A DNA stretch of 64,000 nt, from the NCBI RefSeq assembly GCF_022662575.1, contig NZ_JALBFU010000011.1, forward strand, positions 1-64,000, in the 5' to 3' direction. The translations under genes and the position numbers were made by a program. The notes beneath the pieces were generated by a model. That model was not told the origin of the DNA, did no database searches, and saw only the letters and a program-made list of their open reading frames with translations. Below, piece by piece: positions 46,392 through 54,442 of this stretch; the first letter of the stretch is position 1, and every line of letters begins with the position of its first letter. The DNA is from Luteimonas aquatica. Its GTDB lineage: Bacteria; Pseudomonadota; Gammaproteobacteria; Xanthomonadales; Xanthomonadaceae.

Positions 46392-46425
46392 CTAATGTAT
46401 CCTTTACGCGCTAAAGTTACATTAG
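46392..46425. promoter_or_regulatory. nested palindrome upstream of the recombinase-like gene
   Basis: Outer arms CTAATGTA / TACATTAG (8 bp) enclose inner arms CTTTA / TAAAG around CGCGC. The two-level symmetry resembles either an autoregulator site or a recombinase core site. Position immediately before the minus-strand start codon favours repression of that gene. Confidence 0.65.
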
Positions 46426-46646
46426 CGATTAGCTAAGGGGTTGGCAACGCCGGGCTCAGCGGTCTTAATTCATGCGATGACGGGCATGCAACCTATTCCA
46501 CCCGAGTTGCGGTATGAGTGGTGCGTTCGAGCCTGGGATGTTCCAGCCAGCCGGAGCCGACGCGGCGGACCTGGGGGATGGCGCGCCATGGTGTACGCCG
46601 CCCGATCAGTGGGTTAGCATGTTTTGCTGACGAGGAACGCGAGATT

Positions 46647-49600
46647 ATGGCGAGATCCGGGCTCTCCAGGCAGCACTTGGCCGTCGCGCTCGGAACGCCG
46701 ATCGCGGATGTGGTCACGTTGCAGGAGGCGCACCCGGATCCAGAGCACCTGGATTTTCTCGGGTTGATGCAGGCACGTCAGCACGACCAGCCAGTCCCCG
46801 ACGCGGTGGTGCTGCACGAAGGCCAGCCCTTGCTGTATGTCTGGGACTGCAGCAGTCGGCCGGTTGGCGATGATGCGGAACTGCGCCGCGCCCTAGGCAG
46901 GCTTGCCCTGCGATCGGACGCACCCTACGTGGCCATTCTGCGCCCAGGGACGGTGCAAGTGTTTGCCTTGGCTAGTGTGCAGGCACGCACCGAGCCGCTG
47001 ATGCAGTTGGACGAGCTGGCACCGGGACTGATTGCGCGGCTGGCGGTGGGCGATGTGCCAAGCCGGAGCGATGGCTACACCACGCATCAGTTGATGCTCG
47101 AACTGCTCAAGGCGGTCACCGAGGAGTTGATCGGCACGCGCGGGGTTACGGCAGCCGAGGCCTTGGCGCTAGTGGGACGGGCCGTGTTTTTACGCTTCCT
47201 GTCCGATCGCGGACTGCTGCCGGCCCGCAAGCCTCTACCAGGCGTGGCGGATTTTCGGGATTGCCTCGCCACGCCTGCACACGCGGCAGCCAGCTGCCGC
47301 TGGCTCGATGACACCTTCAATGGTGACCTGCTGGAGCTGCCCGATCGGGGCAGCGAAGCCTACTTCCAGCGGCTTGCCGCAGCGCCGGGCGGCTCGGCCT
47401 TGCAGGACCTGAGCGCGATCATCCGCGGCGACAAACCGGTCGGTGATGGGGCGTACCAGACGCAGTTCAGCTGGGCGGACCTGCATTTCTCCTACATTCC
47501 GGTCGGACTGCTCAGTCAGGTGTACGAGGAATACGCACACCGGTTCGAAGAAGACGACGCTCGTGAGAAAAGCGTCTACTACACGCCGCGCCATTTGGCC
47601 GAATACATGGTGGACCACGCCATGGTGATGTTGGGACCGGCGGCGCATCTCGCACGCGTGCTCGACCCGGCATCGGGTGGGGGCGTGTTCTTGCTTGCGG
47701 CATTTCGTCGTCTGGTGCAGGCGCGTTGGCGGGCCACCGGCGTGCAGCCTGATACGGAGACGATCCGCGAGATTCTCAATACGCAGTTGGTCGGCATCGA
47801 AATCAATCCGGCTGCACGGCAACTCAGTGCGTTGGCGCTGTATTTGACTGCGTTGGAGCTGGATCCGAACGTAGGCCAGCTGAAACATCTGAAGTTCAAG
47901 GCACTACAGAGCAGCGTCCTGCTGAGTGCCGAGTATTGGCGCGATGCCACGTCCGGCCTGGATCTGGGTAGCTTAAGCTTGCCGGTGCCACCTACGTTGG
48001 CTGGGCAGTTCGACCTGGTCGTTGGTAATCCGCCTTGGACTGCGGTCAAAGACAAGCCGAAACAACAGGCGATCGATGCGATCAGCCGCAGCGCGATGGC
48101 CGATCGCGGCATTACGCCAGTCAGCAATCCGGACGGGGTGCCGGATCTACCGTTCGTATGGCAGGCGACCCGCTGCGCCAAGCCGGGCGCTGTCATGGCC
48201 TTTGCGCTGCACGGACGCTTGCTGACAAAAACGACTGAGCAAGGCGTGCAAGCGCGGCAGGCCTTGTTCAATGGCCTAGATGTGACCTACGTGCTCAATG
48301 GCTTGGAGCTGCGTAACACGCGTGTCTGGCCGAACATGACGGCTCATTTTTGCCTGCTGTTTGCACGTAATCGGACTTCGGACCAGAACAGTCGGTTCTA
48401 CGCGGTCACCCCGGTGGAAGATCAGGGACTCAATCGCGAGGGGCGCGTTCGGATCGACAGCAAAGACGCTTGGGCCTCTGATCCGACCATGGTGGGTAGC
48501 ATCCCGCACCTATTCAAGACGCTAGCTAAAGGCAACGCGCTGGATATCGAATTGCTTGAGCGGGTCGTTCATCAACCCATCTCTCCGCGGCAGACAAAAT
48601 TTGCAGTGCACGCCATGCGTCCACCGCTTGCGGCCTACTTGGCACAGTGGAAACTGGCACATGGTCATGGCTACCAAACCAGCAGCGAAAAAGAGGACGC
48701 GTCGGAGATGGTGGGCCTGCCGGAAATGCCGGCACCGCCCGACGCGCAATGGCCCGTGGTGCCGGTGAAAGATTTACCGCTCTTCGAGCGGCTGCGCCTT
48801 CATCGAACCCGCCTGAAGGAGGCCATTTACGAGCCGCCGCTGGTGCTGCTTCGCGAAGCCCCCAGCACGCGGCCACATCGGCCACTGGCGATGCTGGCGT
48901 TCGAGAAGGTGGTGTACCGCGAGTCCTACAACGGTTACAGCTGCGCCGGCGCGCCGGATCCTGAATTGCTCGCTGTGTACCTGTGGGCAGTGTTCAACAG
49001 CTCGTTGTTTCTTTACTACATCCTCATGACGAGCAGTAAGCTGGGGTGCGAGCGCAGCACATTGCAGAAAGAAGAGGCGGACCGCTTCCCGATTGTTCCC
49101 CTGGAGCAACTGACCAGCGAGCAGCGCAAACGATTGCGCGCGTGGCTTAAGGCATTGAAGTCCAAGAACCCGCCTGAGATCGCCGTCAACGCGCTGGTTG
49201 AGGACATCTATCAACTCCGGCCCGCCGATCATCAACTGATTCGGGATCGCCTAGCGGTTGCGATGCCGTTTTCTGCCGTGCGTCATCGGGCGGTCGCTCC
49301 GCCCAAAGACGACGAAGTTTGTGCCTTCTGCGACACCCTGCAAAGCATGCTGCTGCCCTTCGACATGAGCGATACCCCTTTGCAGGTACGTCTGTATTCG
49401 CAAAGCCCCCTGTCGCCATGGCGGTTTTTGAGGCTTGGCGCTGAGGGGGGCACGCAGGGGCCCTCGATGCATCAGTTACTGACTAGTGTGAGTGTCGCCG
49501 ATTCGCTGGACTCGTCTCTGGTCGAGTGCATCGACGGCGATGCGATGTTCATCGGCATCCTCAACCAGCGCCGGTATTGGACACAGACCGCCGCCCGCAC

Positions 49601-49718
49601 GCTGGCGCTGGATCTGATCAAGCGTAGCCATGGCATCCTATCGCGCGGTGGTCCAGATGAGCCGATGCGTGATGGCGCCGCCGATGGGCATGGATCCGAC
49701 GTGCGAGGTCGTGCGTGA
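46647..49718 (+). CDS. N6-adenine DNA methyltransferase, large (type IIG-like architecture)
   Basis: 1023 residues from ATG 46647, preceded by GAGGAA at 46632-46637. The gamma-class N6-adenine methyltransferase core shows YYTPRHLAEYMVDHAM (311-326), motif I LDPASGGGVFLL (339-350) and motif IV VVGNPPWTAVKDK (NPPW at 461-464). The C-terminal half (~620-1000) probably recognises the DNA target. The N-terminal ~110 residues resemble the nuclease part of single-chain restriction-modification enzymes: PDAVVLHEGQPLLYVWDCS (51-69). The expected E-x-K is replaced by D-C-S, so this domain looks inactive. A separate nuclease gene overlaps the end by four bases (GTGA). Confidence 0.85.
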   Translation: MARSGLSRQHLAVALGTPIADVVTLQEAHPDPEHLDFLGLMQARQHDQPVPDAVVLHEGQPLLYVWDCSSRPVGDDAELRRALGRLALRSDAPYVAILRPGTVQVFALASVQARTEPLMQLDELAPGLIARLAVGDVPSRSDGYTTHQLMLELLKAVTEELIGTRGVTAAEALALVGRAVFLRFLSDRGLLPARKPLPGVADFRDCLATPAHAAASCRWLDDTFNGDLLELPDRGSEAYFQRLAAAPGGSALQDLSAIIRGDKPVGDGAYQTQFSWADLHFSYIPVGLLSQVYEEYAHRFEEDDAREKSVYYTPRHLAEYMVDHAMVMLGPAAHLARVLDPASGGGVFLLAAFRRLVQARWRATGVQPDTETIREILNTQLVGIEINPAARQLSALALYLTALELDPNVGQLKHLKFKALQSSVLLSAEYWRDATSGLDLGSLSLPVPPTLAGQFDLVVGNPPWTAVKDKPKQQAIDAISRSAMADRGITPVSNPDGVPDLPFVWQATRCAKPGAVMAFALHGRLLTKTTEQGVQARQALFNGLDVTYVLNGLELRNTRVWPNMTAHFCLLFARNRTSDQNSRFYAVTPVEDQGLNREGRVRIDSKDAWASDPTMVGSIPHLFKTLAKGNALDIELLERVVHQPISPRQTKFAVHAMRPPLAAYLAQWKLAHGHGYQTSSEKEDASEMVGLPEMPAPPDAQWPVVPVKDLPLFERLRLHRTRLKEAIYEPPLVLLREAPSTRPHRPLAMLAFEKVVYRESYNGYSCAGAPDPELLAVYLWAVFNSSLFLYYILMTSSKLGCERSTLQKEEADRFPIVPLEQLTSEQRKRLRAWLKALKSKNPPEIAVNALVEDIYQLRPADHQLIRDRLAVAMPFSAVRHRAVAPPKDDEVCAFCDTLQSMLLPFDMSDTPLQVRLYSQSPLSPWRFLRLGAEGGTQGPSMHQLLTSVSVADSLDSSLVECIDGDAMFIGILNQRRYWTQTAARTLALDLIKRSHGILSRGGPDEPMRDGAADGHGSDVRGRA

Positions 49719-50467
49719 CTGCATTGCATGGAAGCCCTGTCAAGCTGGTATCCCGTCACAACGGCTTCCCGCACCCCGTTCCTGCAGGGGTCATGCGAGT
49801 AATTGGACAAGCCGTGGTCCATGCTTGGTCAGTCATCGAAAGCGATCCGGCCATGCATTTAGCCAAGCCGACACCAGGCAACCCAGCCGAAGACATCTAT
49901 ACCGACGCGCTATGTGAACTGCTGTTGCAGATGCTCAAGAGTCCCACGGCCGTCGTACCGGGTTTTTCGAGCGCGCATTTCGAGCACGTCAGTCGTGCAG
50001 AGAATCTCTCTAATTACAACGCTCAATTCATCAACAAGCAGCCGGATCTGATAATTCAGCTGGCCGATGGGCCCTTGCAGCAAACGCGGCGCTACGTCGG
50101 CATCTATGTCGAAACCAAAATCGTCTCGATGAAGACGCCGATCAGCCGCTATACCGATGAAGGGTTGAAGCGTTTCATCGTCGGCGACTACGCCTGGGCC
50201 ATGCAAGGCGCCATGATGATCGCCTATCAGGCGCAACGACCGCGTCCACGCCAGACGCTGGAAGTAAAGTTGGCCGCCGATGCCACGCTAGCCACCATCC
50301 CACAGCAAGGGCACTGCTTCGCTTCTCCCGCCGCCGCTGCGCCTTTATGCGGCAACAGCATGCATCAGCGCACCTGGCACTATCACAGCGGAGACAATCC
50401 CGGCCCGATACGCGTCTGGCACATGTGGTCGCTGCATATTCCCGGCTTAAGCTCGGGTGCACCATAG
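49715..50467 (+). CDS. PD-(D/E)xK-type nuclease, partner of the methyltransferase
   Basis: 250 residues, GTG start overlapping the methyltransferase stop (GTGA). An active-site series fits a restriction endonuclease-like fold: upstream Glu in NPAEDIYTDALCELLLQML (Glu59 or Glu68), QPDLIIQL with Pro110-Asp111, and YVETKIVSM with Glu133-x-Lys135. No other recognisable domain; the C-terminus is His/Trp-rich (RTWHYHSGDNPG). I infer the restriction half of a two-gene system. An ATG at 49793 would remove 26 residues but keep the active site. Confidence 0.65.
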   Translation: MTALHGSPVKLVSRHNGFPHPVPAGVMRVIGQAVVHAWSVIESDPAMHLAKPTPGNPAEDIYTDALCELLLQMLKSPTAVVPGFSSAHFEHVSRAENLSNYNAQFINKQPDLIIQLADGPLQQTRRYVGIYVETKIVSMKTPISRYTDEGLKRFIVGDYAWAMQGAMMIAYQAQRPRPRQTLEVKLAADATLATIPQQGHCFASPAAAAPLCGNSMHQRTWHYHSGDNPGPIRVWHMWSLHIPGLSSGAP

Positions 50468-50817
50468 CACCGCGGCAACGGCGGAAAGCTAAAGAACGAA
50501 GGAAAACACGGGTCAGAGTGGAAAACACGGGTCAGAGTCGACTTATTCTGTTTTATTCTGGCCAAAAGCGGGTTCTCTGGCGTCACGATTAATGACAGTG
50601 AAAATGCGCTGAGCATCACGGCTGAAGCCCGATGGTGCATTCATTCCGAAGCGAATCTATGACCCGGAATCTGCGTATGAGCAGGATCCGAACCATTGTC
50701 GATTGATGTTTGCCATGGCCATCGTGGCTGCTGCGCTCGGTACCGCCGTGCGGTCGCCGGCCGTTCTCGTCGAGGCTTCGATGCGAGGGTAAAATGCGAG
50801 TCGGGGTGGCCCTTCCT
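50468..50817. other. 350 bases without a gene, right edge of the island
   Basis: Holds the tandem repeat at 50501-50538 and AT-richer sequence. No open frame here has a start signal or recognisable product. Composition returns toward the chromosomal average after about 50,700. Confidence 0.4.
50501..50538. repeat. 19-bp tandem repeat, two copies
   Basis: GGAAAACACGGGTCAGAGT occurs twice back to back (50501-50519 and 50520-50538), followed by CGACTTATTCTG. I recall GGGTCAGAGTCGACTT-type sequence near REP-associated (RAYT) transposase genes; no such gene is present, so it would be a remnant. Confidence 0.55.
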
Positions 50818-51186
50818 ATGAATAAAACATTGATGGTTTCATTGTCTGCCCTTCTCGTCGGATGCGTTACCGAGCGGGAGCTTGCGACATTCCCAGTCTC
50901 ACATCTTGGTCCCGAAGCCCAGACCGAAGCGGCATGCAAAGCCGTTGGCGGAAGCTGGGAGGGATCGGAAGAAATCATCGTGAGTCAGCGCTGCAGCGTG
51001 CCGACTCCGGATGCAGGAAAGGCGTGCCGGGATCACAGTGATTGTGCCGGGTTGTGTGTCGCGCCCTCCGGCACCAGGGCGGGCTCGCGCACGCAAGGCG
51101 CCTGCTATCGAAGCTATAATTTCACGGGCACATGCCTAACCCGCGTGTCGCATGGTCGAGCCGAGCCGACACTGTGCGTCGATTGA
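50818..51186 (+). CDS. small Cys-rich lipoprotein
   Basis: 122 residues from ATG 50818 (MNKTLMVSLSALLVGC, lipobox LVGC). An upstream ATG at 50794 with GAGGG is possible and would lengthen the signal region by eight residues. The mature part contains EAACKAVGGSWEGSEE, then CRDHSDCAGLCVAPSG and several more cysteines to the end (LCVD), so a disulfide-stabilised surface or periplasmic domain is likely. Function is unknown. Confidence 0.65.
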   Translation: MNKTLMVSLSALLVGCVTERELATFPVSHLGPEAQTEAACKAVGGSWEGSEEIIVSQRCSVPTPDAGKACRDHSDCAGLCVAPSGTRAGSRTQGACYRSYNFTGTCLTRVSHGRAEPTLCVD

Positions 51187-51238
51187 GGTCTTCGATTCAT
51201 TCGAACAGAAGCCGCTTCATGGTTCAGTTCGTGCAGAT

Positions 51239-52384
51239 ATGGGAATGATCGGAGCCATTTGCCGGCTGGCACTGGCCACGATCGTGTTGGCCGCGCTCGG
51301 GGCCGCCGCGCAGCCATTGACGGTCACTGCCGAGGGCTTCGATGCAAGGATCGGTGCGCAGCCGGGGCCGGTGATTGTGGATGGCCGGTTGCAATGGCTG
51401 TACGAGTTGCATCTGAGCAACTTCGTCGGCCGCACACTGACTGTGCGTGAGGTGCGCGTCTATGTCGACCAGAAGCGCCAGCCGGCATGGACGCTGCGAG
51501 GAGACGAACTACAGCGTCGCTTGGTCACGATCGGTGCGGACGAAACGGTTGCATTGGCGGGCATCGCGCCCGGTCGCCGCGCGGTGATCTATCTGGATTT
51601 CCTGTCCGGCGATGCTGCCGCTCTGTCGAGGACGTTGCGTCACGAGGTCGACTATCTCGATGGCGATGAGACTCGTACCTTGTCACTGCCGCCGGTGCCG
51701 GTCGCGGTTCCGGCGACCTTGCGGCTTGGTCCGCCGCTGCGAGGCGGGCCGTGGGTGGCGGTGCATAGTCCGGACTGGCCGCGCGGGCACCGCCGGGTCG
51801 TCATCGCCACGGGCGGGCGGGCGCGCATCCCGGGACGCTTCGCGATCGACTGGGTGAAGACCGATGCGCAGGGGAAGACCAGTCGCGGCGATGCGGATCG
51901 CGTCGCGGACACGCTTGGCTATGGCGACGAGGTGTTGGCGGTGGATGAGGCCGTCGTCGCGCTGGTGCGCGACGACATGCCGGAGCCGGAGCTTGTTTCG
52001 GCGCGGCGCAAGCATGCCTTGACCGATGCTGCCGGCAATTTCGTCTCGCTGCGCTTGTCCGACGGGCGTTATGCCGTCTATGAGCACCTGAAGCCGGGCA
52101 GCATCCGCGTGCGGGCCGGCGACCATGTGCGACGCGGCCAGGTGATCGCCGCCTTGGGATTCACCGGCGATTCGACCGGGCCGCACCTGCACTTCCACGT
52201 CGCCGATGCCGCCGAGCCGGCGGCTGGGGAAGGGCTGCCGTTCGCGTTGTCGGGCTGGCGCGAGCTGGGGCGTTACGGGGACATCGGTGCGCTGGGGCGT
52301 ACGCCCTGGCCGGCGCAGCGGGCAACGCGTCTCCGGCGCAATGAATGGCCGGGATGGAACGTCGTCGTCGAGTTCGACGAATAG
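51239..52384 (+). CDS. M23-like (LytM) protein with altered metal site
   Basis: 381 residues from ATG 51239 (51245 is also possible). Signal peptide to about AAAQ (residue 25), an N-terminal beta-rich domain, then an M23 fold from ~165. The second Zn motif is intact (GPHLHFHV, ~314-321). The first normally reads H-x3-D; here it is R-F-A-I-D (Arg200, Asp204), so one metal-binding His is replaced. ENVC/NlpD-like proteins with altered sites activate amidases instead of cutting. I recall the same R-(Y/F)-A-I-D in related xanthomonad proteins. Periplasmic; its own cleavage activity is doubtful. Confidence 0.8.
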   Translation: MGMIGAICRLALATIVLAALGAAAQPLTVTAEGFDARIGAQPGPVIVDGRLQWLYELHLSNFVGRTLTVREVRVYVDQKRQPAWTLRGDELQRRLVTIGADETVALAGIAPGRRAVIYLDFLSGDAAALSRTLRHEVDYLDGDETRTLSLPPVPVAVPATLRLGPPLRGGPWVAVHSPDWPRGHRRVVIATGGRARIPGRFAIDWVKTDAQGKTSRGDADRVADTLGYGDEVLAVDEAVVALVRDDMPEPELVSARRKHALTDAAGNFVSLRLSDGRYAVYEHLKPGSIRVRAGDHVRRGQVIAALGFTGDSTGPHLHFHVADAAEPAAGEGLPFALSGWRELGRYGDIGALGRTPWPAQRATRLRRNEWPGWNVVVEFDE

Positions 52385-52490
52385 CGGCCACTGTTCGAGG
52401 GGGCGCCAGAGGGTGTGCGTGTCTGGCCTTTCTTTCCCCGAGCGACAATGCAAGGCGTCGACGTTTCCCAAATGCGGGCCATGTCGGCTT

Positions 52491-52528
52491 TCCCGCCGCC
52501 TGCTTTCAGTTGAAAGCAGGCGGCGGGA
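52491..52528. terminator. 18-bp perfect hairpin between convergent genes
   Basis: TCCCGCCGCCTGCTTTCA / TGAAAGCAGGCGGCGGGA with a two-base GT centre. Lies between the M23-like gene (+) and the cytochrome gene (-). There is no T run, but the stem is very stable and serves as a likely two-way transcript end. Confidence 0.65.
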
Positions 52529-52633
52529 GCCAGGTTGATTGCCTCACGCCTTACGCCCCGTAGTTCGTCCCTCCCGTGAGGGACGATGCATGGTGCACCT
52601 GGCGGCGAACGAAACTCCATGACGCCCGACGCG

Positions 52634-53425
52634 TCAATGTTGATGAGCGTGCCCGGCATGCGCGGGTTCCGCCTGTTCGCCTGGCGGCGGACTGCGTTCC
52701 GTGCCGCCTCCGTCGTTGGCGGCTTTGTCGGCAGCCGCTGCGGGAAGGGCTGCAGCGCTCCCGGGATGGGGCCCGGCATGCGAAGCGTGGTGATCTGCCT
52801 CGCCATGCGTCGCCATCTTCTTGGCCGCGTCCATGCCGGCGTCATGATGGTGTCCGTCCGTGCCGCCGCTATGCGGAGGATCGGATGTTTCGCCGCCGCC
52901 ATGCGAATGTCCGCCGCTGCCGGCCACCAGCGCGTCGTACTCCACCTTGTCGAGCTTGGGCAGCACCCGCAGGAACGCGACCATGTTCCAGATGTAGGGA
53001 TCGTCCATGCTCCTGCCCCAGGCGGGCATGCCGCTGGCCTTGATGCCGTGCTTGATGGTCCAGAAGGCCTCGGCGGCCGCGACGTCTTCCTGGGTGAGGT
53101 CGGGCGGCTGCGGATACAGGCCCTTGCGCAGCTCGGTGTCGGGCATGCCGGGAGCCAGATGGCAGCCGACGCACATCGCGGCGTAATTGCCGGCGCCTTG
53201 CCGGATGTTGGCCGGGTCGTCCAGGCCGGGCGGGACCTGCAGCTGGCGCGCGCGCGAGGCGATGGAGCGCTCGCGCGCGATGTCCAGGAGCGCGTAGACC
53301 GGACGGGTGTGCGGTACGTCGGCCCCGACGTTGTAGGCGCCGGAATACAAGGCCACGGCGCCGCCGGCGGCCAACAGGCCGAGCACGACGCCTGCCGCGA
53401 GAAACGTCTTGGCAATGCTTGTCAT
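52634..53425 (-). CDS. c-type cytochrome with His-rich tail, copper operon
   Basis: 263 residues. An N-terminal membrane anchor or signal (FLAAGVVLGLLAAGGAVAL) precedes one heme site, MCVGCHLAPG (Cys85-x2-Cys88-His89), and a possible Met ligand in ASGMPAWGRS. From ~residue 170 the tail is full of His (GHSHGGGETSD, DGHHHDAGMD, HAGHAHQH), typical of copper or nickel binding. ATG 53425 has AGGAGA that overlaps the copB stop, so it is the last gene of the cop operon. Probably moves electrons to or from the copper oxidase in the periplasm. Confidence 0.85.
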   Translation of the reverse strand: MTSIAKTFLAAGVVLGLLAAGGAVALYSGAYNVGADVPHTRPVYALLDIARERSIASRARQLQVPPGLDDPANIRQGAGNYAAMCVGCHLAPGMPDTELRKGLYPQPPDLTQEDVAAAEAFWTIKHGIKASGMPAWGRSMDDPYIWNMVAFLRVLPKLDKVEYDALVAGSGGHSHGGGETSDPPHSGGTDGHHHDAGMDAAKKMATHGEADHHASHAGPHPGSAAALPAAAADKAANDGGGTERSPPPGEQAEPAHAGHAHQH

Positions 53426-53434
53426 GTCGGTCTC

Positions 53435-54442
53435 CTAGAACCAGGTCCGCAGGCCGACGACGATGCGCGTGTCATCGCCGGGTTCGCCGTCGCCGCGGCG
53501 CAGGTCGGCCGTCTTCCCGAACGCGCGCTCGTGCACTACGCCGACGTAAGGGGCGAACTTGCGCGTGAACTCGTAGCGCAGGCGCAGGCCCGCCTCGACG
53601 GTGCCCAGGCCGGCGCCGATGCCGCGCGCGGGGTCGTCCTTGCCGAACAGGGTCGCCTCGACGAGGGGCTGCAGAATCAGGCGGTTGGTCAGCAGCAGTT
53701 CGTACTCGGCCTCCAGGCGGGCGGCGGTCTGGCCGCGCTCGCCGAGGTAGGCGGTGGCGGAGACTTCGAACTTCTGCGGGGCCAGGCCCTGCACGCCGAA
53801 CGCGGCGAAGGTCTGCGCATCGCCCGGCTTGAAGTCGTGGCGCACGCCGGCGACGAGGTCCCACCAGGGGGCCACGCTGCGGCCGTAGAGGACTTCCAGG
53901 TCGGCCGATTCGGTGTGGCCGTCGCTGCGTTCGCCTTCGCTGCGCAGCCAGAGGCGGTCGAGGTCGGTGCCGATCCAGCCTTGCGCTTCCCAGCCGAGGC
54001 CGCGCCCGGGATCGGCGTCCCAGGTTTCCAGGCGGTTGAACAGGACGTAGCTGTGCAGGCCGTTGTCGTGCATCGCGTGCATGTGCGCGGGCGCGACGGC
54101 GGCGGCGCGGTCGGCGTCGCTGAGCGGGGGGATCGGCGTGCGCGGAGTTTGCGGGGATGCCATGTGCCCCATCGCGGCGTGATCGACGGGCGTGGAGGTC
54201 GTCGCCGATGGCGCGTGACCCATCGCGGCGTGATCCATGCCCGGATCGGCTCCGGATGCCGGCGTCGCGGGATGGCCGGCATGCGAATCCGGTTGCGAAG
54301 GCGTCGGCTTGGCGCGTTCCTTTGACTGGGCCGCAGGATGCATCGCCGCGTGATCGTGCGACTGCGCGGCCAGCGGACCGGCGGCGAGCGCCAGCGCGGC
54401 GGCGAGCAGGGCGGGGCTCGGGGAGAAGGCGGTCGTCTTCAT
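53435..54442 (-). CDS. copB: copper resistance protein B (outer membrane)
   Basis: 335 residues. Signal peptide (ALLAAALALAAGPLAAQ), then a Met/His-rich segment with repeats of DHAAMGH (~60-100), which binds copper. The C-terminal ~220 residues form a beta-barrel: HSYVLFNRLETWDAD, YGRSVAPWWDLVAGVRHD, and ending RIVVGLRTWF with the terminal aromatic of an outer membrane protein. The start overlaps the copA stop (ATGA). Standard CopB position. Confidence 0.93.
   Translation of the reverse strand: MKTTAFSPSPALLAAALALAAGPLAAQSHDHAAMHPAAQSKERAKPTPSQPDSHAGHPATPASGADPGMDHAAMGHAPSATTSTPVDHAAMGHMASPQTPRTPIPPLSDADRAAAVAPAHMHAMHDNGLHSYVLFNRLETWDADPGRGLGWEAQGWIGTDLDRLWLRSEGERSDGHTESADLEVLYGRSVAPWWDLVAGVRHDFKPGDAQTFAAFGVQGLAPQKFEVSATAYLGERGQTAARLEAEYELLLTNRLILQPLVEATLFGKDDPARGIGAGLGTVEAGLRLRYEFTRKFAPYVGVVHERAFGKTADLRRGDGEPGDDTRIVVGLRTWF

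Noticed and set aside
44060-50600. Classical tRNA att-site duplication flanking the island
   Set aside because: I looked for the tRNA 3' end (GTCCTGGTGGGCCCA) at the right border and found no copy in the window.
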